Assembly (NCBI GenBank): GCA_963930775.1
Contig: OZ005700.1
Coordinates: 9,186,609-9,250,608 of the forward strand
Length of the DNA: 64,000 nucleotides
From: Cliona cf. orientalis
Taxonomy: Eukaryota > Porifera > Demospongiae > Clionaida > Clionaidae
Reading direction: 5' to 3'
Shown here: piece after piece, positions 1 through 11,988 of the stretch
Position numbering within the stretch: position 1 is the stretch's first letter
Layout: each line of letters begins with the position of its first letter
The notes under the pieces: generated by a model
Database searches by the model: none
What the model was told of the DNA's origin: nothing
The model's input: only the letters and a program-made list of their open reading frames with translations
Position numbers and translations under genes: made by a program

Positions 1-527
1 TTGATGATAGTAGAATTTACTCGTACCTGAACGGCAAAGATGAAAGCCATGCATCCCAGCAGTGGGCACATGACCACAGCTACCATGGAGATGAAGAGAG
101 TCCAGGTAGAAGGAGGAGCCGGCTTGCTACGCTCACCACTGGCCTATACAAAAGAAAGAACACAGATAGATCATCTCATCTTATGTTACAGTTTTCTCTT
201 TCACTGACCTGTGCCTTCCATGGCTCTCTGCTCAGTGTGGTAGTCCCCGTTAGCTGTAAGGTGCTGGAGCCTTGGTCCTTCACGTAGGGGAGATCCAGGT
301 GCTCTGTAATGGTACAAACAGGCGCGCGTGTCGTGCAGTGTATAGCCACTTGAGGTAAGTGGTTGTGACAAGCCACCATGCAGTACGTACCGCAGCTGGG
401 GAAGCGCTACAGGCAATTATGTACGTTTGTGCGTGGCCAACTGACTGATAGTACCCCATGCGGTGCTTCATAATCGCATTCACGACCTTGCACTAAAACC
501 ACTAGCAGCTTTCTCACCTTCAGACAT
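1..527 (-). CDS. Dispanin/CD225-like small transmembrane protein (3' end outside window)
   Basis: Three exons join in phase: a 10-nt start exon (518-527, M-S-E then one base), 209-303 and 27-143, with the next donor at the window edge. The 74 residues read begin MSEEHLDLPYVKDQG and end in one hydrophobic segment, TWTLFISMVAVVMCPLLGCM, followed by AFIFAVQ. A short polar N-terminus before a hydrophobic stretch with a cysteine and a Pro-Leu-Gly turn resembles the first half of the CD225/dispanin fold (IFITM, PRRT and SynDIG families), which sits in plasma or endosomal membranes. The second half of that fold would lie beyond position 1, so the family call is tentative. The gene is read away from the uncharacterised gene at 1136. 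The donor GTGAGAA after the tiny first exon and the acceptor ending at 304 fix the model. Confidence 0.55.
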
Positions 528-1135
528 GGTTAGCCTTCTCTTTCTCTCTCTTTCTCTCTTTCCAGTACTCGACCCTTCTCTCTTTGCTATTGGACAAGTG
601 TAAATATCTCAGCTTAGAAACTGTTGATTTCCTGTATAAGTCTATATTTAGTCCATCCTACTGCCATACATGGTGCTGGCTTTTTTATATTGAAGCCACT
701 GGAGTAGTGTGGAGGGATGGATTATGCCATGCATGTGATTGTGTTTCATTGTCAGTAGTGTAGTAAAGGGAAGGGAAGTCACAGTTCTGCCATTCTCTCT
801 GCCAACTACTGTACTCCCTGGACCCTTCTGTTTGGAAATAGCTTCCTCCCTGGTTGACCCATACATTGGCTGCCCACATCTCAATAGAGAGCTTCCTATT
901 GGCAGCATATGATAGCATCACCCAATAGGATTTCACTGGTAGTAAATAACCATTGCATTATTTTTGTTAAGAGGGGCTAAATTATGTAAAGTTTGTCCAA
1001 GGGTGCTTTTTGTCATAATTATTATTTCTTATCGACAAAGCTTGTGAAACGCACTGTGTAATACTTGAAAATAGTTGGTATGGTTTGCTTGGTATTTCTT
1101 AGCTGCTGAAAGTGTTTGTGTTTCATAGCTGTGAC
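528..1135. promoter_or_regulatory. Spacer between divergent genes, no coding exon resolved
   Basis: About 600 bp separate the start of the minus-strand membrane-protein gene from the first supported exon of the plus-strand gene. A CT-rich tract lies at 536-562. An open stretch at about 765-910 on the plus strand lacks a usable donor before its stop, so it was not taken as an exon. The region presumably holds both promoters and perhaps a non-coding or very short first exon of the plus-strand gene. Confidence 0.4.
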
Positions 1136-2596
1136 ATGGTCACATGCATTGCTCTCTCCCCTCTCCCCCTTGTGCAGGAAGACACAGTTACCTTTGCCAA
1201 TCACTTTTGTGCTGGTGTTGTTCAGAGGGATGATGCTGCCTTGCTGGGGGAGGAAGACACCCCTGCCACATTCATGGTAACATAACTCCACTACTAAAAT
1301 TATCAACCTTTCATGCCTCTCATTCCAAGCAGGAGTGGTTGGTGAGCTTCATTGAGCAGCGCTATCGGGTGGCATGTGTGGTACCACTCATCACTCACAG
1401 CTTCATCACTGCACTAACGGAACACCATACCCAATACAAGGTGCAGTGCTAAAAATATTATGTCAAAATCTTCTAATATATTATTATAATATTCACAATA
1501 CATGTATCATGGCAAAAATATGGAATATCTCTTATTCATAATTTTTGACTAGGAGCTCCTTATATTAAGTCACACGCTTAGCGGTGAGCTGGATGGGTGT
1601 GGTTTGAGGCAGCTACTCCTATTGGCTGGTTTGGTGGACATGATGCCGTGGAGCTCTCTCAGTGAATTCACTCCTTTTGCCTCCCTCCTCTATCCTTCCT
1701 TACAGGTAAATGAATCAGCTCATGCAACTCAACAGTGCATTAATAGTAATACTTTATTTTTCTCTTAAGGAGGAAGAGGTTGACCACATTGCCATGAACT
1801 TTGTCTCTTTTAGTGGCAATAAGATATCTGCTCAGCTAGTCTTGGACTTCTTAACCTGGCAACTGATGCGCCACAAAGATCCATTACTCCTCCATGTTAG
1901 TAACACAGCACTAGCTTATAAGGAGTTCTAGAGATAGCTTATGATTGCACTGATAACTGTTTCTGTTTCAGTTTGAGAGGCAGCTGAGTGAGCAGCCATG
2001 TCGTGCCAGTGGCAGCATGCTGGAGGTGGAGTTTGCAGAGGCGGCGGACAATCTCGTGTCTCTGGTCTCCGACCAGCTCTGCAGACACCTCTACCTGCAG
2101 AGCATGGCACAGCTGCACGAGGAAGAGAACTCACACAAGACGAGGAAAACCCTGCCAATTAAAAGACTCTCCTGTATCCTTAGTAATATGCCGATAATAA
2201 TATATAGTATGATAATTTTTGATAATAATATTATTATATTCCCCCTGCATAAATCATCGTGGTATCATTAAATTTTTTAGACCCTGATCTAACTTAGGGC
2301 AGTCAAAATTATCCACCTGCGGACACCACATATTGACCATATTTGGTAATGTATAATAATGTTTCTTCCTTGACGTTGATTGTGCAGATATAGCATACTA
2401 CTTGCACTCTTTGTCCCAACTGGCAGCCACCAAGAGTCGTGTGGAACTGCTAGCTCAGCAAACTGCGGCAGCTCTCCCTAGCAAGCCACACCCACCGACC
2501 CAGCCCACTCCAGCACAGCACAAGCCAAGACTGTTCACTATGGAAACTGCTAGAGATATGGCAAATAGAATGAAAGCTCTAGCTCAGTGCAAATGA
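1136..2596 (+). CDS. Uncharacterised helical protein
   Basis: Six exons keep one frame: 1136 or 1178 to 1276, 1333-1440, 1553-1705, 1770-1895, 1972-2173 and 2388-2596. All junctions are phase 0 except the last, which is phase 1 (RLS-Y-IAYYLHSLSQ). The product is about 300 residues, rich in Leu, Glu and Gln, mostly predicted helix, ending in MANRMKALAQCK. I do not recognise the family. The segment FAEAADNLVSLVSDQLCRHL looks like a conserved helical repeat. The in-frame ATG at 1136 gives a simple start, but a strong polypyrimidine-AG at 1177 means upstream exons could exist, so the 5' end is uncertain. The ALMS-motif gene follows in the same direction, 112 bp after the stop. Confidence 0.6.
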
Positions 2597-2707
2597 GTAT
2601 TCATTATTTTTTATGAAAAAAATTTTCCTGTTCTTGATAATCAGATTCTGATTCCAGACGCGTAGGCATGGCCACGCCCAGTGATTGTGAGTCTTATTTG
2701 AAATGCA

Positions 2708-4124
2708 ATGGCGGTCGATTGTAGGGATTGGTACGCGCTGCCCGAAGTGAGCCCTACCGAGGGCTGCTGGTGGGAGAAAGAGAACGCTAGATCATTCCAT
2801 GGTAATTTAAAACTCAAGTGTTGCTATTATGAATGAACGCATTAATTTTTATTAATGTTTTTTCAGATGTTAGAGTGCAGGCATCTCTCTCCTCCTCTAC
2901 TCCATCTCTTCAGCCCAGTTCGAGTGAGTCCACGCTATCTCCACTAATCCCATCCACTGGCACTGGTAGAGACAGCAGACATCAGGCAGCTGCTGATCTC
3001 AGTATTTCTTCACTGCACTCAGCCACACCAAATACTAGCTCAGTACGAACACCCAGCTATGGAGGGAGGTACACAGCTTCAGAACTCAGTTCAGAAACAG
3101 TCCAGTCACGTACCACCAAGCCTAGGGGAGTGTCGGATCACAGAGTCAAGTTTGTAGCTCACTTAGAACCTGTTACAGAGATAGATGAACTATGGCGGAG
3201 GTTTCAGGCCAGCTCACTGGTGGGGAAGGAGAACAGCAGGTGTAGTTGTGGGGCTAAGACCCACTCTGTAAAGAAGAGAGAACCAAGGATGAAAGACTCA
3301 AAAAGCAAAGTAGATTCAATGAAGAGTTCCGCCACTCCAAGAGAGAAGAGGTCTGTTTTGGTGGAGCGAGCCATCCAGACCAGCCCCATGCTCCACCCAC
3401 CTCGACCTCTGGACAGAGGATTACCTCATCCTCACACACGCATCCCTCGCTCACCCTCTGTGGCATTCAGTATTGCCTCCCCCAGCCGACCAGCCGCTAG
3501 ACCTCGGCTGGGACAGCTGACACTCTCTGAGGCACTTGCCCTCAACCACCCTGAATTCATTGAAGCCAGTCTGAGAAGACAGAGAGAGCTCAGGGAAAGA
3601 CGTTACAACCACTTAGAACACAAGGCTTACTATGGCACAGGCAAGGGGTTCAGAAAACCACATTCTTCTAAGCCTGCCACTGTCCGTACCTGTAAGCCTA
3701 TAGACATGTTTTATCTCCTATATTATTATATTATAATATTATTATTATTATGGCAATTTTGGATTAGATCATCCGTTGAAGTCAGTGGGTGTGGCCTCAC
3801 CCGGCTGGCACCTACAGCTCGAGCGACCCAAGATGTCAAAGAGGGACATGTACGAAGCGAGCAAAAGGGCGTGGTCCCAGCTGCCAGAGGTGAAGGCTAG
3901 AGCGCTGGCAGAGAAGCGAAGATCACAAGCAGAAACCAACAGACTCCGAGTCAAACTATATCAAAAGGTGAACTTGTCAGTTTTTAATATGAAAAATAAT
4001 GTTATTCTGATCTGCTGGATAGGAGGTGCTATCAAGATTAAGACAACAGAGCAAACAAAAACATTAAAGTAGACAATTAATACTATTGAGTGAGTGTTCC
4101 AAGAAGGTACCTGCCATAAAATAA
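2708..4124 (+). CDS. ALMS-motif centrosomal/ciliary protein
   Basis: Four exons fit in phase: 2708-2801 (MAVDCRDWYALPEV...), 2867-3691, 3768-3967 and a short last exon 4104-4124. The product is about 380 residues. The first two thirds are Ser/Pro/Arg-rich and look disordered. The C-terminus carries the ALMS motif: LTLSEALALNHPEFIEASLR, then a basic helix, then KMSKRDMYEASKRAW, LPEVKARALAEKRRS and TNRLRVKLYQKK. That motif ends ALMS1, CEP295 and C10orf90 and directs them to centrosomes and basal bodies in vertebrates. The protein is far shorter than ALMS1 or CEP295 and closer to C10orf90 in size, so I assign the family and not an orthologue. The last exon is chosen because KLYQK then reads KVPAIK and stops; reading on past 3967 without splicing gives no family resemblance. 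Its stop codon lies only 40 bp from the MMS19 stop on the other strand. Confidence 0.8.
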
Positions 4125-4164
4125 TATAATTATCATTAATAATTTTATACACATTCTAATACTA

Positions 4165-7100
4165 TCATATTTTAATAACTGACCACTTTGATCTAGCGCT
4201 GACTGCCTCTTTCCTAACGAGCCTCTTATGGTCGTCCAGACACGGGGCTAGCTGCTGAATGATGTTCCTCTGATAGGGGTAAACCTAACAGAAAGTTGTA
4301 GGATTGTGAATCAGTGGTTCCAGATGAGTGGGTGCGTTAACTCACTATGTGTGTAGGTAGGGTTGTCAGACTTCCAATACAAGACAGGGAACCAATGCGT
4401 ACTTTCTATAAAGATATTATTATCGTGAAATTTGATGCAATGACATCAGATTTGGTATATACACACCATGGAAGTTGGGTCTTTGGCCAGCTGGAGTAGG
4501 CGTGGCACTAAGGCGGAGACATGTTCAATCACTGACTCAGGGGTATCAGTGACGAGAGAGTCAATTCCATTCAATGTGGAGACCTTCAGTGCAACATCCT
4601 CACTCGTCATTGACTCCAGAAGCAATGGGATTACCTAATGAGCCAGCCAGACTATAAATAGAGTACTATTTTTAGCTCAGTTGTTACCGTTGGTAGGTGT
4701 GCTAGCAGGACCTCCTTTGGAACGGCATGCATGAGGTGGGACAGAGTCCTGAGCAGGTGATCCAGCCGCTGACCTCCTGACCTGTGACTCTGGAACAGCT
4801 CCACTAACTTGGGAACCACTTGCATGAACAGCTGCTGCTTATAAAACAGCTGAGGGAGAGAGATGAGTGAGGAATATTATCTGTAGCTACCTAGCTGGTG
4901 CTTACTCTGACATTGGCGTGGCATTTGAGATTAAGCATGTATTCCATGTCAGCCATTATGATCTGAAATCCATCAGCCGCACTGGCCCCTAGTTCACTGG
5001 ACCCAACACACAAACTCAATAGCTACAATAGAAGAACACCAGTGAAAAGCTAAGATACTTAATTTCATTACTCGTACCTTGGTGGCTGTGTCCATGCCAC
5101 TGGGGTGTCCCCTCATCAGGAGGGCCTTACTCACCCACACCCAGAGGTTCAGGATCCTCAGTCTACCGGAGGAAGACGATTCAATACCATTCAACTCAGA
5201 CCACATCTCCAGGAGCTGCTTGTCCAGGAACGACAAAGCATTGCCTACACATGTACAAGATGTCCCAGATTTCCCCTAGTAGATACAATTATTAGAGATT
5301 TACCTTGAGGCAGCTTGTTGACAATACTAGCATAGCACTGTGCTGCATGCTGGCATATTAGATCATGCTCACAGTGGTAGGATAGCTCTCTCAGGATCGG
5401 CAGCAGAGCGTCCGAAAACTGTGCCGTCACCTTGAGGGAGAATACTGTATGGAAGCTTCACCATCCACAAAACTGTTATTGTCAGACGTACTGATTTAGT
5501 GGCTGCCCCCATCACAGCAGAGATAAGTGCTATGAGCTGACTGTGAGCGGGTGGGGTGGATAGGCTCAGCGGAGGGAGGGGGGAGGAGCCTTCACTGACG
5601 GACTCCGCCCCACTCACCAGCACTCCCAGCAGCCATGTCAGCAGATTACTACATGAACTAAACAGCACTATGGTGGCGCATGCATTCTGGTAGGTATATT
5701 ACATACAGGGGATTTACCTCTCATTAGCAGTCTGGACAAAAAGTGACAAAATGATAGCAACATTCTCCAACATGGGGCTGATGATGTCACATGACGTCAC
5801 ACAGACGGCCACGATCCTCTGCAGCAGCCCCTCACTGAGTAATGTCTGACAGAGCTCCCAACCCATGCACGCTCTAGCGATGTGAACCAGAGCTGAACTG
5901 ATGGAGGACACCAGCTGCAGCTGGATACTGGCAGGAGGGGAAGGGGCTCCAAGCAGATGGCCAAAATGTTCAACCAAAGATGGGAGACCCAGCTCCAGTA
6001 GGCAGGGATCAATCACACACAGAGCTGCTAGCATGTCCACAGCATGCAACTGGACGGAAACATCTATAATAGAAACAAGCGAAGTGAAATAGTGGACCTC
6101 CAACTGACCAATCAGATTCCTGACCTACTTTACCCTACAATACCTTACAATACCTTACAATACCTACATTATCGTATAATTATAACAAATACTGTGATCC
6201 GATTGGTCACTCAGAGGTCCGAGGCTGTGGGAAGCAAAGTGAAATAGTGGACCTCCAACTGATCAATCAGATTCCTGGCCTACTTTATCTTATAATACCT
6301 TACAATACCTACAATAACTACAATATCTACATTACTGTATAATTGTAACAAATACTGTGATCCGATTGGTCACTCAGAGGTCCGAGGCTGTGGCAAGCGA
6401 AGTGAAATAGTGGACCTCCAACTGACCAATCAGATTCCTGGCCTACTTTACCCTACAATACCTTACAATACCTACAATAACTACAATATCTACATTACTG
6501 TATAATTGTAACAAATACTGTGATCTGATTGGTCACAGGACAGTGTCCAACAAAAATTTTAATTTGTGCAGGACAGCATCCGACAAATTGATAATTCTGT
6601 ACAGGACAATAAAGTAATGAAATTGGTAAGCTGGCTGTAATCAGCCATAACTTGCTGTAACCTGCTGTAAGTAATCAGGTAATTGTAATTGTGCTCGTGT
6701 ATTCACATAATTGGAATGTAATTTTGTACTAAAGTGATTTTGTAATTGTAATGTGATGTAATTGTGATCACGTAATCATGTAATTATAATGTAATACAAA
6801 ATCCATAGTTACATCACAATTACGTGATTAGCGGCTTGTAATGTAAGGGGGGACCCTTACATGTATGTAATTGGGACATTACGTGTAAGCGGCTTACAAT
6901 GTAATGTAATTGGTAAGCGCTTAAGCTGGTGTAAGTGGCTTACATGTGTATATGTAATTGGGAGCTAACGTGTAAGCGAGACCCTTACATGTAATTGGGG
7001 GTGTATAGTGGATGTGATAAGTTATCTTTATAATCTTGTTTGTGTACTTGTTGGCACTACCATCCCTATTTCGTCGTTTAATTTTCAATTGTCTTCTATA

Positions 7101-9727
7101 TACTTGTATAGTCAGAGCAATAAACCTTGATTAGCAGAGAGCAATGACAGGAGACTAGGAAGAAGAGCATCTTTGATAGCAGCTGGGTTCACAGATGCAA
7201 AGAGGCCCACAGCTCTGCAGCTAGCTTCCCTGATGGAGAAGACAGCAGCTGTCATTATACATTCCTATGCCAGACACTGTCCATCTTCACCTACCTCACT
7301 GATGCATCTTGGTCTGATAGTCCAACCTGCTTCACTTGTTCAGAGCACTGCAGAATCTGTAATAGGATAATGAAGTTATCTTGAGCAGATTTTTCCCTGG
7401 TGCTTTGGTGAGCTCACCTCTGAACTTTCTAAAGCATCACGAGTCTGTAGAAGAGCGCCAAGCATCGTTATGGCAACCACTCGGATTGATGACTCCTCAT
7501 GTGTGCTTGCTGACATCAGCAATTTCAGTATAGAATTTTTGTTGCTCACAAGAGGCGTGGTGACTGCACATGGATAAACTACGTAATATGCCCGTATTAC
7601 ATCATAATGACATCACTCACCGCCCCCATCCGTGAACTGGTTCATAGCAGTAATAAAGACCAGTAATGCCTCTAACACCACTCTCTGCTGCGACACCTAT
7701 ACATAGCGTGAGTCAATACTTAGCCAATGCACAAAATAAGCCACCTGTGTTTCAAGGGTGGCTTGTTGGATGAGCGAAGGTAGAACTGATGATACGACGT
7801 AGGTGCATGCAGGATCAGAGGCAACGGCAATGGCCCTCAGCAGGTGGACAGTTGGAGTGATCAGTCGCAGCCCTGGCTCAGCCAAGTGACGCTTACAGTC
7901 TGCAAAGAAAGAGGAAATTACTCTGAGTGAATGATTGTATTGAAGATTCTCTGAGACTCGCCTTTCAACACCATCGTTATGAACGAGTCGAGGTGATTTT
8001 CGGAGGAGCTGAGTTGTAGAGGCTGAGAGAGTGCCTTGGTCACTGCAGTCAGTGCCTCCACACAGGCTGTCTACGCAAGGAAGAAGAAGAAGAAAAAAAA
8101 AGAGAGAGAGAGGTTAGGAGGGGAAGGGGAAGGGTGTAAAGGTCACCTGTATCTCCTCATCTGGAGACTGGAACATCTGGAGAGGGAAATGGAGACAATG
8201 AATTGAAAATGCTATAGCATAGAACTATTTTACCTCTCTCTTGATGGTAGTCCATAGAGATTGTAAAAATGGCTGGAGATTGGATGCTCCATAGACACAC
8301 GCCCCCGCAGCAAGAGTGTAAAGTGCATCCAGTTTGGCCGAAGGAAGGTCAGAGGTCAGTTTATCCAACAACAGAGGCAAACAAAACTGAAAAGAAATAT
8401 CATAATAAATTTAGCTAGCACTATGAATATATTCTAGACCCATAGACGGACTTCAGCAAACTTTTCAGTTGCAGTGAGGCACTTTCTGATCGATGAGACT
8501 AAAGCTTCTTTAGTGACGGCCAGAGGATCATTCGGAGGCTGGGGGAGGGGAGGGGGGAATAGCACAACATAGAGAGGGGAAAATTTCAATGCTTCATCTC
8601 CTACCGGAGTGAAGTCAATCGGAAAGTAACACGAAGTAACTTCAAACAAGTCTTCAGCCAGAGTTTCTGTGAAGTGACCAGAGGAGAGCAGGCAATGGCT
8701 GATGATAAAAGATGGTTGTTTCAGACTAACCAAACTGAAGGTGAAGCACAATCTGATGAACGGAGTGGAAGACAGTGAGGAGGTTTCTGGGATCTCTCTC
8801 TCCATCAATGGCTTGGATGTAACCAAGAACAAATTCACTAGACATCTGCTGGACAGCTACATTACAACATTATGCCATATGATATTAGTCACAGTGATAT
8901 ATTGACCACAATCAAAAGTACTATACCTTGGAGATGATTGGAGAGGAAGTGTTCCATGATAGCATACACCAACCGACGCTCAGGGAACTGCTGAGACTGC
9001 AGGCACCAAGATCAACAGTACAAGATGGTGAGCTGGACTCCATGACTGACTCACCTGGTTAAAGACCTCCTTGAAGATGGTCCGACACACAGCCAGCACA
9101 TCTTCATCCGATAGAGAGTACTGGGTCACCTACAGCACAGAGAACAATGTATGTTCACATATGCTAAATATTATTCTAATATCTGACCAATGCATGTATC
9201 CCAGTGAGAACATGAGGTATAACGATGGCCTTGTCCTTCAGGCGATCACAGTAGAATGCAGCAATGTAGTGGACTGGAGTGGGGATGCACCATTGGAGTG
9301 TTCAGATTCAATATACCTCAACAGTAATAATGTTATTGTTATTGTTATACCAACCTTCATCGGGGTTGAGGCAAGTTGGACTGATCCCAGTCAACACTTC
9401 AGAGAGCAGTTTTGTCCCCAAACTTCTGTTATCGACGTTCGTACTGGTCAAGTAAATCCTTACCAAGAGAGATAGATCAGCATAGATCATGGCCAATAAA
9501 ATTTAATATCATAATTTTTATTTTTACAACTGAGAATTGTATTACTTACTCTAGAGCTTGTACCACCTTCACCAACTCCACTTGTCCACTGCTGATGGCT
9601 GTAAATAGGTGCGATCGCACGGATTCTTTGATAAATTAGCGACAAACTAACCCTTTGCTATCAGTCTAGGTGATTCTGCAGTGGATTGGCCGTTCACATA
9701 GTCTTGACACAGCCCAGAGAGATCCAT
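4165..9727 (-). CDS. MMS19: MMS19, cytosolic iron-sulfur assembly adaptor
   Basis: This multi-exon HEAT-repeat protein begins MDLSGLCQDYVNGQSTAESP at 9727 and ends with LDDHKRLVRKEAVSAR then SKWSVIKI. Recognition rests on family signatures: EDLFEVTSCYFPIDFTP followed by PPNDPLAVTKEAL around 8480-8660, the repeat with SVLPSLIQQATLETQV near 7740-7790, LWVWVSKALLMRGHPSGMDT near 5090-5150, and the near-invariant C-terminus. In known species MMS19 is the targeting subunit of the CIA complex and passes Fe-S clusters to DNA polymerases, primase, XPD and other helicases in cytosol and nucleus. The protein seems full length, about 1,000 residues. An intron between about 6070 and 7170 carries a tandem repeat and a TGTAAT-rich block. 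The gene shares a promoter with SLBP and converges on the ALMS-motif gene. Confidence 0.95.
6079..6536. repeat. Tandem repeat, three ~155-163 bp units in an MMS19 intron
   Basis: Units start at 6079, 6234 and 6397 with GYRAAGTGAAATAGTGGACC. Each runs through an inner array of ACAATACCTT words and ends near GATTGGTCAC. In each unit CTGACCAATCAGATT and its complement near the far end can pair, so a unit or its junction can fold as a hairpin. The same unit recurs in opposite orientation at 37060-37364 and 38996-39300. There is no coding content. Confidence 0.9.
6600..7020. repeat. TGTAAT-rich low-complexity block
   Basis: The block is built from many copies of GTAATTGTAATGTAAT-like words, with both senses alternating (TTACAT and ATGTAA), and includes GTAAGCGGCTTACA-type short palindromes. 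A related stretch lies at 16139-16240 between MRPS22 and POLE4. It is probably a decayed repeat or expanded simple sequence inside the MMS19 intron; no open reading frame of note is present. Confidence 0.65.
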
Positions 9728-9936
9728 TCAGCTCAGATATAGATATCCAGCTGACTTCACCACGTGGGCATGGTTAAGGGGTTGGACCCACCCCAAAATT
9801 TTTAGCAAGCTACGCATGCGCAAAACTGGGAAAAAAGGCGGGTGTTTACAGGCGCGGGAAAGACTGTTAGTTTTCTCACTTCTTAGCTGCTGTCGTTTGT
9901 GTTGTATCGAGAGGGAGAGAGAAAGAGAGAGGAAGG
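9728..9936. promoter_or_regulatory. Bidirectional MMS19/SLBP promoter with perfect E2F octamer
   Basis: Only 209 bp separate the two start codons. GCGGGAAA at 9854-9861 is the exact complement of the E2F consensus TTTCCCGC and sits in a GC-rich patch (GGCGCGGGAAAG). A GCATGCGCA palindrome-like word lies near 9815. SLBP is a cell-cycle gene in animals, so E2F control is plausible, but this is inferred from the motif only. Confidence 0.55.
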
Positions 9937-11241
9937 ATGGCCCAGGACGAGAATTGGGAGCTGCAGTTTGAACACATCGACTGGAACGACATTATCGACG
10001 CCGAGCTAGACGGAGACGCAAAGGCACTCGAAGATTTAAAGTGAGAAAAAGCTTCATAGCTTTTTAATATTGGCCAGCTGTTTGTATGTATTGGGTGTTT
10101 ATAGATCTATGTACTTTTATATCGATTGTAGGGAGAAATCTATTGAACTGAAGCGATCATTCAGTTGTCCCTCTCCCCCGACAATCTCGCCTGGCCCCGC
10201 GATGGAAAACGAGTCCCCGTTAAGATCCACGCCCCCCGCACCTCACAGGCACTTCAAGGTCCCCCACTATCCCTCTCGAAACAGACGCACGCACAAGCAG
10301 CGTAAACCCCGCCCTCCTTGCCCCCATCCTTACCGTCACTCTGAGCAAGACTACCCCAGTTTACCACGTGCCACGGCATCGTCACCATACTCCCCCATTG
10401 CCGTGTCCAGCTCACCAGTTGGCTACGGCTCTCCCAGTTATGGCGTCTCCTATGCAGATGCCACCCAGCCTCAACTGGCGGGGAAGAGGTCCGCATCTGA
10501 TCGAATCTGCCTCTCACCAATTGACTTCATGCCAAAGAGGAACGCCCTCCAGTCTACGCCAGAGCCACTGCTAGACACTCACCTCGAGACCACTCCCAAA
10601 GATCACCTTCTCACTTCTGAGGAGCTGATGGATGTCTCGGATGCCATCGAGACCACACCAGGAGGGGAGGGGTGAGTCAAAATACATCCATACATGTTTA
10701 CTGAATAATGATTAATTTTATGGTGGCTGATTTCTGTGTAGGCACCCGAGCAAGGCAATGGTGGCAGCTCAGAGGAGGCTGTTCCCTCCGACAAAGGAGA
10801 ATGCATCCCCACAGCGAAAGTTAGTCCCTGTTATGCATCTAGGGATAAACTATTCACCTCCTATATATCTTATCTCAGAACTCAGCGTAGTGCTTCGGTT
10901 AGTGAGCTCTCCCTCCACCAACTGGCACAGAGGCAGAAACAGATTGACTACGGAAAGAACACACTTGGCTATCAGAGATACATCCAGACTGTTCCAAAGT
11001 ATGACAATAGCCAGCTCTGTGTGTGTATGTATGTGTGATGTTATGATATTAATTTTGTGTGTATAGGTGGCAGCGAAAGCGGAGTGATCCCATGACCCCT
11101 GATAAGAACAATGTATGCAGTACGAGGGCGTGGCAAGGACAGGTCAAAGTCTGGAGGAGGGCGCTGCACACGTACGACCCTCCCAACGAGGAGGGATCCA
11201 CCCAATTTACATCAAAGGATGCTGCTCTGTGCGGCCTGTAA
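9937..11241 (+). CDS. SLBP: Histone stem-loop binding protein
   Basis: Five exons join in phase 2 throughout: 9937-10040, 10132-10671, 10742-10819, 10879-10998 and 11067-11241. The product has about 338 residues. The RNA-binding domain is clear near the C-terminus: LAQRQKQIDYGKNTLGYQRY, IQTVPK, then MTPDKNNVCSTRAWQGQVKV and WRRALHTYDPP with EEG following. In known species this domain binds the 3' stem-loop of replication-dependent histone mRNAs, and the TPNK-like loop (here TPDK) is phosphorylated. The N-terminal 200 residues are Pro/Ser/Arg-rich and contain several TP and SP sites, as expected of a protein whose level follows the cell cycle. The extreme N-terminus WELQFEHIDWNDIID is acidic. 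It shares a promoter with MMS19. Confidence 0.96.
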
Positions 11242-11499
11242 GTTAAATTGAATCACTTTATTCCAGATTTGTGATTTGATCATGTGACTATCACGTGACA
11301 GGGACAACTCCTTACTGGCAGGGCACTAATTCACCACAAGAAACATTTAGCTGTTATTATTCTTAGGGTGTAATTTTAAACATTTCCCTCAGTCTTGTTT
11401 TAGCATGGTATTGTTTAATGTCATCTCTGATCTGTATTGTTACGTGGTTTATTGTGTAATTATTGTACACAATTTGCTGATATTATATTGTTTATTTGA

Positions 11500-11954
11500 T
11501 CATTTTCTGTCCTGGCTGGTTGCATCTGATTGGTTGAGTAGCTGTATGGCCTGCTTCTGTCTCTGCTCCACTCTCTCTGCACAAGAATTGCACTCAAACA
11601 CCACAGCCTCTAGCTCATCCAACTTGATGGGGTCAAACATACACACCAGTTCAGCGTTCAGCAGCAGACTTTCCACTGCATTCAAAACACACAGTAACAC
11701 ATAATTATAAACTAGCTACCATTGTATAGCGTTATATCCTTACTGCTGGATTGATTGAAGCGATGTTTCACTTCATCGAGCTGTTTATGAAGCTCATCCA
11801 GTGTCTGCATCACTTTGCTAAATGAACAGGGGTTATACTCCTCATCTGTTTGGTGGGAAAACAAGTCAGCTTAGGGAGTTTACCAACCCAAAATAAACTT
11901 GCCTTTGGTCTCAATAGTATTCATTCTTCTCGAGCGGTTTTGTTCAGCAGACAT
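11500..11954 (-). CDS. Small coiled-coil protein, unknown family
   Basis: Three exons, 11903-11954, 11744-11845 and 11675 down to 11500, give 109 residues starting MSAEQNRSRRMNTIETK. The middle and end are heptad-like (KVMQTLDELHKQLDEVKHRF; then FDPIKLDELEAVVFECNSCA and ERVEQRQKQAIQLLNQ), so it is probably helical and a subunit of something larger. The first intron starts with GC: the donor is AAAG/GCAAGT, the usual form for GC-AG introns. A perfect E2F octamer lies 35 bp upstream of the ATG, hinting at S-phase expression. I do not recognise an orthologue; small kinetochore or replication subunits would be one class to test. Confidence 0.65.
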
Positions 11955-11988
11955 TCCAATAACAAACCGCAGCTGCTCTGCATACAGA

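Noticed and set aside
765..910. Open plus-strand stretch reading VTVLPFSLPTTVLPGPFCLE
   Set aside because: It has a stop before any acceptable donor and does not join in phase to the exon at 1178.
3968..4072. Unspliced extension of the ALMS-motif protein (NLSVFNMKNNVILICW...)
   Set aside because: It reads through a perfect donor (AAG/GTGAAC) into AT-rich intron sequence; the alternative last exon at 4104 ends like other ALMS motifs.
6540..7170. Autonomous transposon in the MMS19 intron
   Set aside because: The block next to the tandem repeat has no transposase or reverse-transcriptase frame and no terminal repeats, so only a low-complexity repeat is claimed.
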